Shown in pieces: positions 27,101 through 42,100 of a DNA stretch of 64,000 bases (position 1 is its first letter; each line of letters opens with the position of its first letter). The notes below the pieces were generated by a model, which searched no databases, was not told the DNA's origin, and worked only from the letters and a program-made list of their open reading frames with translations. Both the position numbers and the translations under genes were made by a program. The DNA is from Mactromeris polynyma (Eukaryota > Mollusca > Bivalvia > Venerida > Mactridae), in assembly GCA_032209605.1 (NCBI GenBank), contig JASFXZ010000012.1, positions 806,001 through 870,000 of the forward strand, read 5' to 3'.

Positions 27101-30100
27101 ACATGTATCAGATTATAAATATGTTATAGTCTAAAATCATTCATGCACTGTGTTCTATGAAAAAATCTCTTGTGCTATAAATTTAGTAATCACTATCCAC
27201 TTTTTGCCATTTATAGGTATATGTTGCGACCACATTTTTGAAGTATCAATAAAATTTTACAAAACAAGGCTACACAACTATGCTCTATACTGCCTTCCAT
27301 ATATGAAGCAATAAGTTTCTGGGAAAATCTACTTTAAAAGTAATATACTGTTAATTTCTTTGTTTATTTGTTTGCCTAAATAATCATAAATATGCATTAT
27401 TAAAAATACACTCATAAGGTATTCCTCTTTAAAAAGAAGTTTGTAATCTCATTAAATTAAATTGCATGCTTTGTCTGTGCAATATATGATACAGCAAGAA
27501 CTTTTGAATTGGTTATAATCCAGGAAATACAGACAATAATTGTGAGAAAAAGGTAATACAATGGCAACTTATTGGAATCTGGACATTCCAACCTAATGTC
27601 AGTGTGTTGCCATCTTGTTTTCAGTCAACTGAACATATATCTTCTGGCATTAGACTGGCAAGAATGAAACCTGAAACAAACTGACAATACACTGAACACA
27701 GACTGGTGCTATGTACATACCAGTGTATTACCATAATCTATACTGGCAATACACTGAACACAGACTGGTGCTATGTACATACCAGTGTATTACCATAATG
27801 TATACTGGCAATACACTGAACACAGACTGGTGCTATGTACATACCAGTGTATTAACATAATGCATACTGGCAATACACTGAACACAGACTGGTGCTATGT
27901 ACATACCAGTGTATTACCATAATGTATACTGGCAATACACTGAACACAGACTGGTGCTATGTACATACCAGTGTATTACCATAATGTATACTGGCAATAC
28001 ACTGAACACAGACTGGTGCTATGTACATACCAGTGTATTATCATAATGTATACTGGCAATACACTGAACACAGACTGGTGCTATATACATACCAGTGTAT
28101 TACCATAATGTATACTGGCAACACACTGAACACAGACGGGTGCTATATACATACCAGTGTATTACCATAATGTATACTGGCAACACACTGAACACAGACT
28201 GGTGCTATATACATACCAGTGTATTACCATAATGTATACTGGCAACACACTGAACACAGACCAGTGTTATGTACATATCAGTGTATTACCATAATGTATT
28301 GTCAGTATCATTGATTGTCAGGGAGACTGGAATACATATGCAGTTGGCAAAACAATGGCATCAAAATGACAATGCATGGGCATTTAACATGTACAACTAC
28401 CTTATATGGCATTAGAGTTATATAATACAGAAAATGACCATGTTGACCTACTTATTTACACTTTCATTATGACATTCAAGATAGTCAATGATTAAAGTTT
28501 CTTTGATTTGACAAAATGGTCTTCACTGTATGAAATGAGACAACCATTTTGATGCAATTGCATTTAAACTACTAGTAGATTCAATGAAAACTGTGCTCTC
28601 CAACATATCGGGAAATTGATGAATAGTCCCTTGAACTACAATTGGGACAGTGAACATTTCTGGAAGTTCATTTAAGTCAGTGTTCCTCAACATATGACTA
28701 TAAATAAAGCATTTTAAAATGTTGATAAAATGTTGATAAATAATTCACAGGCTGTTGTTTTCCAATACTAATTTATAAAAAACAAGAAGTTTTCACAAAC
28801 TTAATTGTCACATTTGTACATGTTCAAAACTTTCTGCATGATAAAACTGAATCTAGTTAACTTATCTCACTTTCCTTCAAACAGTTACTGTTAAATTTTT
28901 CAGAACAAAACTCTTTGGAATAAAAATTAACATAAACAGTATTAAGAGGGCCTAGATTGCTCTATATCGCTCACCTGAGTACACTGCCCCCTGGTGACTA
29001 GGGGTGAGACGATTAATTGATCCATCAATGGATTACCTGATGCACGCTCTCTCGATACACAATAAATCAATGTATTGATCCCCATTTTTATCCATTGAAC
29101 GACAACTCAGTACGAAGATAAGTTACGAATTTACTCATTTAAATTGGGAGGAGTGCATCGAAGCAATATCTTCTTCTTCCATTGTTTGAGAACAAGTTAC
29201 ATTCCTGTAAAATATTCGTCTCTGATCATTTTCGACCTAAGCGACCGAAACAAAATTTTAAAGGAACTGTCAATTATTTAACCCGACTTTTTCTAAACCT
29301 GTTAGAAGAGGTACTGAGCACTAGTTTCTATCCATATTGACTTTTGAAAACATCTGAACTTAGAGTTGATTCTTTTCAATCATTTTTATTTTTTTCTTAG
29401 ATGCCTTAATTTACTCAATAATTTCCTTACCATTAAAGTTAACAGTGTGGCAATGGAGTATTTTAATTATTAGAATTTGATATTTAGTAAATATTGTATC
29501 GTGAGAGGCGTACATAGCGAGATATGTATTGTATTGTGTAACTTCCATTTTGTCTCACCCCTACTGGTAACCATGTTTTTTACAAACCAACAATTAGCTT
29601 GAAGGAATTTGGTAGATGGTCACCAAAGGATGATTTCTGTGAAATTATTCTGAAATCAGCCAGCAGTTTTAGTGACCACAAGAGATCACCAAGACTACTA
29701 CATGCTCAAGAGAGCTAATTATTAATGCAGTATTATTTTCAATATTTCTGCTTTTGTCAAAAACTTGAAGACTTTCAACTTATTAGAAAATAACAAATTA
29801 TGCTCAACATGGTAAGTATACAACACTGTTTCAATGATAGAGTAACTGTGAACTGCAGAATGTATCACTGCAAGTTGCAGTCAATTAGACTTCGAGATGT
29901 AAGTAATGAACTGGAGAACATTTTGTAACACAACACATATCAAAGGAAATCACTAACAAGGTAACAGGAAACAAACATGCTGTTTGGTTGACAGGAAAGA
30001 AAAACAGCAACACAGTGTGATCAAATGAAACAAGCTACCTGATTGGTTGGATGATTCCTTGTCTACAGATGATGCCACTGAGCATGCAAGAACAAAATAC

Positions 30101-33100
30101 ATGTACAAAACATATTCTATCCAACATATTCTTTCCAAACTCATACACTCATAGCCCTACAGTAAAACAATACTGGTAATTGAAAATATCAGATCCAAGA
30201 CAAATGTAACAGAGTCCCAATCTATTGTCATATTTTGTGGTAAAAATAATTCTATGGTACCGAAACATTTTCATCTTAACATTATTATGATTCAAGTAGA
30301 CATGTCAATTAATGTGTATCTGAAACTATTAGTGAACATTTAACAATTAATATTCTTAATGTATAGGGGTTAGTATTCTGATAAATGTACCAGTGGTGTT
30401 CAGAAAGATTCAGGACAGGTGCCGTTTCGTTATTTTGTATAAGATGGTTTTATAAAATCTTTAGTATGAATTCCCACATGTATACTTAATTGACTTATTA
30501 CAGACCCATTTGTATTATTTAAACCGCACAATTTCTATTGTTACTATAGCAATGCAACGTTGGCATGATCGAGCAGGGCAAATTGCCTACGTTGATGGTA
30601 TTTCTAAGAAATTACTATAAAATCTAATAGGAAAGGATGTTGAAGTCTATTCTCCAACAATGTATGACGTTACTGATGTCATTTCCTGTCACTGAATTAA
30701 ACAACTGCCATTCTTCAGTTACGGACGTAAGAATGAATCCAGAGATATTCAATTATATTTTACGGCACCTGCCCGAAACTTTTCCCAACACGCTTCATAT
30801 AAATTAGGAAATAAACATTTGTTTCATAAAGTCATGAATTTTGTACCTATTTTGGAAAAGAAGCAGAGGAAGGCAGCCTTTGGAAAGAATGCATTGGACA
30901 CTCTGGTGACTACATATTTATACAGAACACCCTTTGCAGTTTTTGCCAATGACGACTAACTAACTTCAGACACACGGATATTTGCAGTTCTAGGGTGTCC
31001 ATTCACAGTGTTTGGTATACAATGTTACATACAGTATTGCAGTCGAGAATTTTCAGTTGAGATGCAGCATATTTCCCATTCTATTCTCATTACATACAGA
31101 TAGCTAGATATTTTATTTGCATATTGAACCCTGAAAAGTGTTTTACTAAGCACCAATACTCATTATTACAATAACTTAGTACCATGGCAAATGGCGAGAA
31201 ACATATTATTTTGGTATGTAATTATATCAATTTTAGTACAATGTATATTCAATGAATATAAAACATGATTATTTAAAGTAGTCCTCAGAGAGACAGTGTA
31301 TGCAATTAACAGCATGACTAAATTTTATGACATAGTATTTACATGTATTACTATTTGAAAACAACATATTTAAGACAAATATTATAACATGGGAAAAACA
31401 ATGCTGTTTGACATGTAACATGACTTAATAATCATTGTAATAATGTTCTGATTCCAGCAAATATTACTGTTGAAGTGAAATGTTAAGCTTGTCTTTCTGT
31501 TAGATGTACCATTACAGCTGATTATATTCACTTATGTGAAACATTATTCAAATAACACATGACAGTAATGATATCTTAACAAGAGACGATTATGCCCCCT
31601 GTGACCTTGACCTTTGACCCTGCGACCCCTAAATCAATAGGGTTCCTCTCCTACCCAAGATGAATGTATGGACCAAGTTTGAGTATGATATAGGTCAAGG
31701 GGTTCTTGAGTTATTGATCGGAAACAAAAAGGTTACGGACCGACTGACCGACATGTGCCAAACAATATGCCCTCTCTTCTTCGAAGGGAGGTATAAAAAT
31801 GACATAAGTTAATAACATTTTTCAATCATGAATGATCTTAAGTATTTTGTTTATAATACCGACTTCTGACTGAAGGTGGTTTTAATAGCGAGATCAGTTA
31901 AATTATTACCTAATCAGAATATACACAGTATACAAATTTCAGACTGCATTTCAGAGTTTGAGATAATATCCTATTTAGTGTGCTTGGTAAATACTATCCT
32001 CTGCTTTATTTATGTTAATTCTTTACAGTTATACAGCATAACCTGCCAATTATAACACTCAATGGTGCTGACATGAAATTTGGGATTATGCAGGTTGTAT
32101 TTTTTTGCTGAATATCCCACAGCAACATGAGCAAGATGACCACTGATAAAAAATCCTCAGCAGTATGTTCAGGTGTTTTAATTGTTGTTTTACCTGAAGA
32201 ATTGTAAACAATATTTATTAACTAAAATAACAAACAAGATGCACAGTGCTAAAACAATAACATGATTCTCATATAAACAGCGGGATGCGTTCATTTAAAA
32301 TAAACTGACATACTCTTACAGGTGCTTCGTGTGACCATTAAACATGATGAAAAGGTAAACATTGTAGAGCCACATCACTCAGCATAAAAGCACTATGCTT
32401 AATGTAAGGTAATAAAACATCAATCCTTGGTTTATATTGATTTATTTGTTTCAGAGAAATTGTGCACACCCTACGGTTTGAACCGACTCATCCAAAATCT
32501 GTTTATAATTTCCCAATATTACTCAAAAACATATTATCTCCATCGTCAAATAACTAGATGAGACAAGTAATCATAATGGATTTCAACCAAATAAGCTTAG
32601 TAATTATGGGTGAAAAGCAGTGAACAGATTATTGTTGAATTAGGGACATGTGAATACCATAAAATTAGTGTGAATGCCACCAACAAACACTGCTGGAACA
32701 TTCTGTTAGACTGGTGTCATCTCAAATAGTGCATCTTAACATCATAACAACTTCTGATATAAACAATTTATGGCTTACTATACAAGCATAAAATACTTCC
32801 TTATGTAAGTAAATGTTTTTTTTAATTTGTGCATTCAGTTTTGCAGAATTACTTTACCAAAATAGCCAAGTAAAACTTATCTAGTTATCTTATTAAGTTT
32901 CATTTTCCAATATTACAATTGAATCCTGCATCTACATTGATTCATATACAAAACCTGAATCTACTTTCTGCTGTTCAGTCTCAATTCACATAGTCCTTAA
33001 ACAAATATCAAGTCTATGACAGGAGTTTGTAATATCTGACAATAATTTAATGATCAGACAAAGAGGCAAGCATTTTAACAAACTACATTGTAATAAGAAT

Positions 33101-36100
33101 TCAATTAAACCACTTTTGTTTGATGGATTAACCAAACTTGACTGATTTACCAAATAACCAGCATCTCACATTTTATCAGTTTCTCTTTCGAACGTAAGTA
33201 ATTCTCAATCTGGGATTATTAAAAATATAAATGATGTGAACACTATATGAGAACACTGTGACACATGTAACTGACACAGAGAGTTACTGGGATTGTGACA
33301 GTATAGACAACGTGTTTGCTCTCCAGCATCACTGCATTCCAGACACCATGCTAGAACGTAATGACAAATATTTGTATCCAGTGTCTGCATCTTCACAAAA
33401 ACTGCAAGGACTGTACTTAACTAAAATTGTGTTCACTACATCAAAGCTACAACATATTCTGTAACTAAATCATGAATCAAATCAAATAATAATGCATTCT
33501 AAATCAAAGTTTGTCAAATGTGTATGGTCATCTGACATAATTGAGAGAAAAAATCAAGACAAGTAAAATATGATGTTTTATAAAAACAAAGAAGGAAACA
33601 GTGTTCCTGTGAGTGAAAGGTGCGGTAAGAATCAATGATACAGTTAGGCCTTTTTTGTGGCCCATCTCTGGGTACCATTCCCCCACCAAAATAGTATGGA
33701 TTTCCCCCTGTTACCATATAAAATTACCTCACAGAAATGAAAGAAAAGAAATTCTTATCAGACTAGTTTGGTTTGATCTACATTATTTTAGCATATTAAA
33801 ACATTCGTTAGAAAACAAGTGTTTATTTGTCATAATTGATTCAAAGCAATTTAAAAAGGAAAAACGATGATGATAAAAGTTTGGCTAAAAATGTCCCTAT
33901 TCATCTTTCAAGGATACAAACTTTTCCTATTAATAACAATATTACATGTGCACAAGCTAAAGAATACTACACATACGTATGTGCCTGATTCATCAATGTA
34001 AGTACAGTTAGCATGATATACATCTTGTACATAAAAGTCAATACCATACCTTTCAAGCATACATGTTGAATCATGTGTTTGATGAGTGCCATTACAGTTG
34101 TATTGAGCATTAACATACTGCCAATTTCAGAAAAATACAAGGACTTTTGTCGGACCCAGCAAGGTTCATAAAACATCATGTACAGACTGGTTCCAAAATG
34201 GCCCCAATAAAGATCCAAGTATCTGCAATAAACAAAGACAAACAATTATGGCCTGTTGTGGCTCAACATTGCAATAAATATCATCACCAAAAATATGCAC
34301 ACATTTCTTTCTGGCCATGTTGTGTGAACACATTGGTTGTGTCAATAGTAGTAATTGGATGGCCCATATCTGAACAAAAATGTCATATCTCGCACTAAAA
34401 CTGATTTAAACAAGAAATTGGCAATGCCCACAAACCTTAGTTGTCAGAAACCAATTTACTGTTTTTAGTAACAGGGATCTTGGATGGGGCTGGCCCAGCA
34501 GCAATCCCAAGTGAGCTCTTCACATGTTGTCACTTTACACCAAAATTGGAGTCAAGATGACATAGGAAACTAGTCATTTGCTGGAAATCTATTTTTTTTC
34601 CTAGGCAAGCTCTCCACAATCAATGTTCTTACTATACATCAAGTTTGATGTCAATATGATCAACGAAACTAAAGTATTTAAGTAATTTGCTGGAAACAAA
34701 ATTTCTATTTTTAGTAATGGTAATTACCTTGACCTTTGACAGACCAAACCCAAAAGCAATCCCAAGCAAGCTCTCCATATGTTCTTACTATACACCAAGT
34801 TGGGTTTCAATATGATAAATGAAACTCCCCGGAAATCCCCAGTTTGACGCCCGCCCGCCAAAAGACATACACCCTGTTTTCTTTGAAAACCTGGTTAAAA
34901 AAGCTCATACCAGTATTACTCGCATTAATGCTTAGAACTACCAAATCAGACCAGGTTTCATGTTTAGCATCCATGAATGTAATTTAGAACCCTGCCAAAA
35001 AATTTTAACCCCAGAATTCACCAACAACGGTAGCAACAATGGCATTGACAATACCCATGACAGGTTGAATACTTATAGACCCTCGTTATTCTACTGCCAA
35101 ACTAAAAATCAACATAAGGCAATACCTGGTGGTTAGGTGTGATTTCATTGAACTGACATCTGTATCACCCCATGATACTGACTTTCTTAGTGAGTCACTT
35201 CTAGACAAGACTGGTGTATCACTACGAGGGGGTTTGGAACTGTATACACTCTGACTGTATTTTACCGCTCTTCTTGATTTTTGGGAGTTTTCACTCTTTC
35301 TCAAAAGACTAGTAGAGTTACAAACAATATCTAAAAAATCTTGAGCAAAGATGTGTTCACGACGGGCAAGATCCACTAATGGTGAGTCCGAGTCAGAGAG
35401 ATCTGGAGCACGTAAACTTCCAACTTTAAGAATCGCTGCGCTTAGTGATGTCATGCTTCCAGTCGCCGTGTGATAGTCGGAAGTGTCTCGATCCATTTTA
35501 TCCGTCATATGACTAGAATCGTCAGTCCAAATATACTCTGGTAGTCGCCCCGAGTACAATAACTTCACAAATTCTGCACTGGTGGTAAAAAACCTATGTG
35601 ATGCCAAGGAGGCATATTTAGATCGCTCAGTGGCAAGAACACTCAACAATCTCGAAAATGGTATAGCTCGAACATGTTCACCAAGATTTGACACTGAATT
35701 AGAACTCTTTGGATTCATATCATTTAATTTGACACCCAAAAATAACTGAATTCCAGTCTTTGAGGTAGAGTGAGAATTTCTGTTTTGTAAACTGTTAATG
35801 ATTTTATTTAAATCTTCAATGCCACGAACAAGATTACTTATCATTTCACGAGACACAGTCTCAATATTACTATGAGCAAAAACTTGAAATCCTATTAACA
35901 CAAACTTTTCCAGCCACCAAATAGCTTTATTCTGTAAGTGATTGAGAGATAGTTTCATTTTTTCTAACTGAAAATACATGGAGCCTAGCACTGGTTGCAG
36001 CCATCTGTTTGTATGTAACTTTTGTTTAATACAATTCCAATGACCAATCAGTGTCCGCAAATCTTCACATACCGAGCTTAGACAGAATATTTTACTAACT

Positions 36101-39100
36101 GGAAGCTCATTCACACAATCATGAGTAACAGATTGCAAAGTCTCAAATTCATCTTTCACTAACTGCTGAATGCCTTTAACAAATAAAACAGCAGTTTTTA
36201 GTCGAAACATGCAATCTCTCAAAAGCTCAACACGAGCTCGTTCCTCTAAATGAAATCGCAGATCGTAATATCTGCGACCTAATGAAGCCGAATGCCGACA
36301 GTGGATAAAACTGGAGCCACCATGATCTGGCATTCTTCTTGCAATATGATGACCTGGCTCCAATATCTGTAAAATAAGGAAAAGACTATTAAAACTGGAT
36401 TGATTGCAAGGTATCCATGGCATACATATTACTGGTTGAAAAAGTATATACATGTATATCTATAGATACAATGGCTATTTCATATCACAACTTACATGTA
36501 TGATGATGTCTGTGCTTCGAAACAAATTAAGAATGGGCACTAATGACCTTATGACCTAGTTTTAAACCCCACAAAACCCAATGCTAAGCCTCAGTTTTGG
36601 ACTCAAAGTGACAAAATATCTAGACTGGCCAATATGTTAATAAGGTGAACAATCTGAAAGTGAAACTTTACATGAAGTATAAGTGAATTCAAATCAGTCT
36701 TTGCTAAGAAAAAGCAAAACCAGAGAAGCACAATGGCTCTATATTGCACACCTTAGTATGCTGCAAATTTGGCTTAATTAGACTAATGTGCCAATTAACT
36801 GGTCTAGTTTCAGTCAAGATCCATTAAGCAGTTTAGGAAGAGACACTAACGTTGTTTAAATTTTCTGTTATATGCATATATGAAACAAAAACCCCACCCT
36901 GGGCTGCCATGTTTTAAGATGGAACAATCTTGTAAAAGGACAAATATCAAAGCTCTATATGCTTCATGGATTTGGGCAAGAAGATTTAAAAAAAATTTAA
37001 TCTATCTTTAGCCCCTGTGACCTACTTACGCAGCAAACCGGAACCATTTACATGACTTTGAAAGAGGACCACCTAAGGATCATTCCTCTGAAGTTTGGTC
37101 AAAATCCATTCAGTGGTTAAGGTAGATACGTCAAATAAAGAAAATGTTGATCAACAACAGATGACAACAGAAGCTGGACAACCAATGATCCGTATAGCCC
37201 ATCATGAGCATGCACTTTGTACTCAAGTCAGCTAAAAAGGACAGATGATGGATAGACAAAGGTGTGACTATATTTCACTAATCTATTACCAAAGAATATT
37301 CAGTGTTAAAATATGTATGTCAGCACCAATGTGTTCAGTTGGTAACCGTCTGTTTCTCTGGTAACTTAAAGAATTTATAATTCAAATGTATAATAAAACT
37401 GCAACATTTTAACAGCATTTCTCAAACTGTTCCTGGCGACTGATGTTGTTATCAATGTATTTATCCTTAATGCCATGTCATTGTTTATACTTCTGACGTC
37501 ACATTACTCTCTGTATATCAATTTATAAAGTATTCTTAACATAAAAGGTACAAACTGTAGTGTGAAAACTATGTTTCCAGAATGTATTGTAGATCATTTC
37601 ACAGACCATTTACCAATTGATTACTGTATTGACAATAATTATAAATAATTTGTGAACACTGAATCAGACAATTATTAATGCAAACACTAAATTCCCACAT
37701 TTTTCCAATTCTTTACATGTTTTTTGTAAGGTTTGAATTAAGTTTGTTTGTTTCGGGCTTTATGCCATTTGCCAACAGTATATCAGCTATAAACAGCAGT
37801 CAGTTGACCTAACGCTTCTGGGTTTCTAGTGCTTCTGGGTTACAAGCCAGAACTTAACTCCCCTGCAAGCAACCAACAACTTCTCCACATAAAACAGAGT
37901 TCAGAGGACAAATGACTTTGTATGTATCTTCAGTCAATTTGTCATAGAAAATATGCCTTGCCCAGGTTTCAAACTCATGACTTCTAGATTAGCAGCTGTG
38001 TGCTCTACACACTGAGCTAACCATGCGGGCATATGAATTAAGACACATTGGACACCAATTATGTTAAATTGTCAACACAGCCTTTTCTTGTTCAGGAAGA
38101 CTTCAGCTTTCTATCAGGTCAGTTAGTCAATAAACATGTACACCATATTAAAAAGAGTGTCCTTCAAATCCTAAACTACAGTCAAGAAATTACCTTAACA
38201 ATGTCCTGCTAATAGTGACAATCAGTTTGAGCCATCTATTGTTCGAGGCATCTATGGTATACATGTATACATGTGTGTATGTACGAACTGACTCTTCCCG
38301 GTACAAGTGTTCTATGCATTATGAAAATGGGTAAGATAATAAATTTCGGGTCAAATTTATACAAATTTTGACACTTCAACAGATTTTAATCAATGAAGTT
38401 TGTCTTTCTGTTTAAGAAATTTATAAAAGACAATTTAAACTAGATGGTTGTCAAAAAAAACATATGTCTCCCAGATGGCAGCTTGTCAGTAATGGTAATA
38501 CAGATACAGGATGTTAGAATAAAACATTGAGTATATATCTGTATATATACAATATTAAAGGGTCTGAACTCCAGACGACAAGCTAGCAAGAAAAAAAAAA
38601 TATTCAAAATTTTACAAAATCTATATGTTGTTATACATATAACACTTAACTTTCCTTTCTGTCACAGCTAGCTGCAACAACATGTAACTTGAAAAACTTC
38701 AACATTGGGTATTTTTTTTTCGTATTTTTCCAGCATATAATTTACTAGGGTATGTCTACCCAGTAAGTTCTAAAGATAGAACCATAAACTTATTTTATCG
38801 TCCAGTGACCATCTGCAGGCACATCTAAAATTGTACCAATAAAGTGCAACAGCACGAAGAAAAGACAAAATTGCAGCAAAGAGCGTGGTTGGTCTATTTG
38901 GTGATGAGGTTGCAGCATTTAAGAGCGTGATTGATCTATTTGGTGATGAGGTTGACAGATGGAAACAACTAAAGGTTACGACTGAAGCCAAAGACAACAT
39001 TTTGTTAGTGAAAACATGGATTAATTGATACGTAACATTTGACTGGTTTTAGCAGATACAGCAGGCACTGTTTGTTTGTTTCATCAGGTTTAACGCCTTT

Positions 39101-42100
39101 TCTCAACGATATTTCAGTTATATACGGCGGCCGGTTCACCTAACCAGTTTTTCCTGGACTGAAATCTAACCAGTACTAACTTACTTTTCCACAAGGAGCC
39201 GGCAACTTCTCCACATGAGGAGGAAAATCAACATTTTTATCAAATTTTCATGGAAGGGTATGACCTGCTGCGACCGGGAATCGAACCCGGATAGCCGGGT
39301 TACAAGTCCAGCGCACTAAACCACTGGACCACGGCCGCGGCCATTACAGCAGGCAAAATAAAATTTGATATTGTTTCGTTTGTAGAAAAGGCACTGAACG
39401 TTTCAAATGAAGACATAAATAATGTTCATATCCTGTAGTCTTTGACTTGTAAGTATAAGAACTTGAACATCTGGAGTCTGATGGAAAAAAGATTATGCAA
39501 CACTCTACTACTCATCATGTAGATTATTTGTATTAAGTTTCATGAAAATCTACCAAGACCTGTTGAAGTAGACTAGTTTGCACCACATGTTCTTGAGAAA
39601 ATCAAGATAGCCGCTATTTGGCCATCTTGAATGTGATTAAAATATTATCTTCCAAACAACAACTCATCATGTAGATTGTATGTGCTAAATTTCATGAAAA
39701 TACTCCAACAACTGTTAAGTAGAAGTTTGCTGCACTATCATTTGAGAAAATACAAGATGGCTACCAGTCGGGTATAATCAAGGGCCAGACTGCAATTAAT
39801 AGGTGGCAACTATTACCAGCCATTTAAAGAGTATTTTCTAATGAGGGAATTTAGAGCGGCTGCTATCAGCAGGTGGCTGCTTTTTCAAGGTGGCCATTGG
39901 ACTGTATACTGATATAACAAAATTGCAAAGTATTGAGATGCATACATGTTTATAGTCTACAGTTATACATAAGGATTCTGAAATAGATTGGCTTATACTT
40001 TGTGAATGTTGTAATGAATACAATATATTTTGTATATAAATTAATATCACAGAATGATGGGTTCCTTATGTTTGTAATTAACAAGTTGGAACAGAATATT
40101 AGTTGTATGGTAATCTCAAGAGGAGGTAAGAGATAACACTAGTCACTCCCATCAATGTCTACAGTCAAAGAAACCCCACGAGAAAACATCATTAATTATT
40201 TACAGTAACAAAAGACAACTATAAAGTACAATGTATGTACTCATTGTTACAGAGTGTATAAATGTGTGCTGTACTTTATATTACTAACATGAGTCATTCT
40301 ATGGGAAAAGCAACACTTTTACTTTTCTAATAATGTAGACATACATTTAGGTAGATACTGGGCTGAAATTATTTTGTAACATAATATAACACATTTAACC
40401 AACAAGCGAACAATGGTGGTTCTGTACTGCTCACCCTAGTAGATTTGATTTCATGATTGTATGTGCATTATATGGAAGCCATCTGTGACCAGCCCCTGTC
40501 ACCAAGTCTTTCTGACAAATTTCTCAGACTTAAACAATTTTAGTAGTGAGCCATCCAAGAAATCTGTCTGCAATATAACTTTGAAAGAAAGCCAGCTGAT
40601 CAAGCTGCAGAGATTATATTCTATGTTTTCAAAGGAGTCAAATAGCTAACTCTAAGCCTAAACGTCTAGAGGCAATGTTTTTTAACAAATATCAGAAGGC
40701 TTTTACAATTTTGTTAAATGTCATCTAATAAACATTTCTGTGAACCTGTGTTTAAAGTACTCAAAACCTGATAATATAAAATCTCCATTACAGTCACAAT
40801 CCCTAGCGGCCAGGTTCTTAGACTATTCAAAATAATTGGAACAATCTTAGTGGGAAATTGCTCAAGAAATATATACATTTAATGAAGTTTTCCATTGTGG
40901 CTGTCTTTTATGAATCTAAATAATGAACATAAAAAGTAATCAAGGAACATTTTGAGGACAGTATTTTGAATCCGGCTGATAGTTTCACACATTTGTGAGA
41001 AATACTCTCTGTATCTGGCGAGTGAGGACTGGTTCTGACAAGAATTTTGAAATTTCCATGACATACTTACATTAAGTACTGAAAACCACGGAAGCCAAGC
41101 TTTCATGATATCGGAATTATTTCAACTAAGTAATGGGTCATCTGAGGAACATACATGAAAGAAATTATTTAGAAATCTAGCCATCAGTTTCTGACATTCT
41201 TTTATTTCCAATAATTATATACATATTAGCGAAAAGCAGCCCAGTCCCTGGCAGCCATTATTTTAGATGAACTGGAATACTTTGAGTAATATTGGTAGAG
41301 ATCCAGGTGTGTTGAAATCTTTCTATTTGATCACAGACAAGTCACTCTCAAGAACAGGCCCCTGAGAGCCTGCATGCTGAATTGGCAACATAAATGTGCA
41401 CATGGACATTTGATTAGCTGTTATTCCCAAAGATAATACATACATGTATACCACAATCTTTTAAGAAAATGTAAAACAATTTAAAATAAGAAAAACTCTT
41501 TCTAACCTAAACTTATGGAGAGCAAAGTGTTTTTCTATTTTTAGTAACAATGACCTTGACCATTGATCTGTAAAGCAATCCTAAACTTGATATTCATGTA
41601 ATCTACCTCTGTATATGTACCAGCTTTCAGAAGATATACAAAATGGTTATTTTGTCTTAGGATGTATTTTTGGGGAGTCCAACCCCCCCAAAAAATCTCA
41701 ACAGATTTATCCGCTGGGGAATTCTAAAACCTGGAATGGTGGAATTTAACTTTCACCCAAGCACGTTATATCACGGTCAGCGTTAGTAAATTATACACTG
41801 ATTTGCTATGTGTACAATTGCGTAAATATTGAGATAACCATCAATAAGGATTATAAACAGCTGATTAAAGGTAAATAAAGTTGTTAAAAGGTGTGAACAA
41901 TACGTTAATTAGTGACAGATTATAGCAATTACATGTCGGTGAGTTTGTACACATTATTTAGTATGTTTCTTGTTTGGTAGAATATGAGCGCATTTTTTTG
42001 TAAAGTGCTTGTTTGCCTAAAGCTTTCGTGAACTAATTTTAGGCTATCAGACAAGATGTATTTGATAGTATGTCAGTTTGATCAATTCTGCCAGTATGCA

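Noticed and set aside
33967..34245. 92-codon minus ORF as an independent gene
   Set aside because: Its useful part is CCDC142 exon 3 (34050-34222); the rest is intron read-through.
39270..39344. True tRNA genes at the SINE heads (also 38000, 50600, 59070)
   Set aside because: The heads have A/B-box-like motifs but imperfect stems, and are joined to a shared SINE core and tail with target duplications.
40879..41106. Additional CCDC142 exon (MKAWLPWFSVLN, good donor)
   Set aside because: No adequate acceptor in phase, an in-frame TGA just upstream, and exon 1 already joins exon 2 in phase 0 without it.
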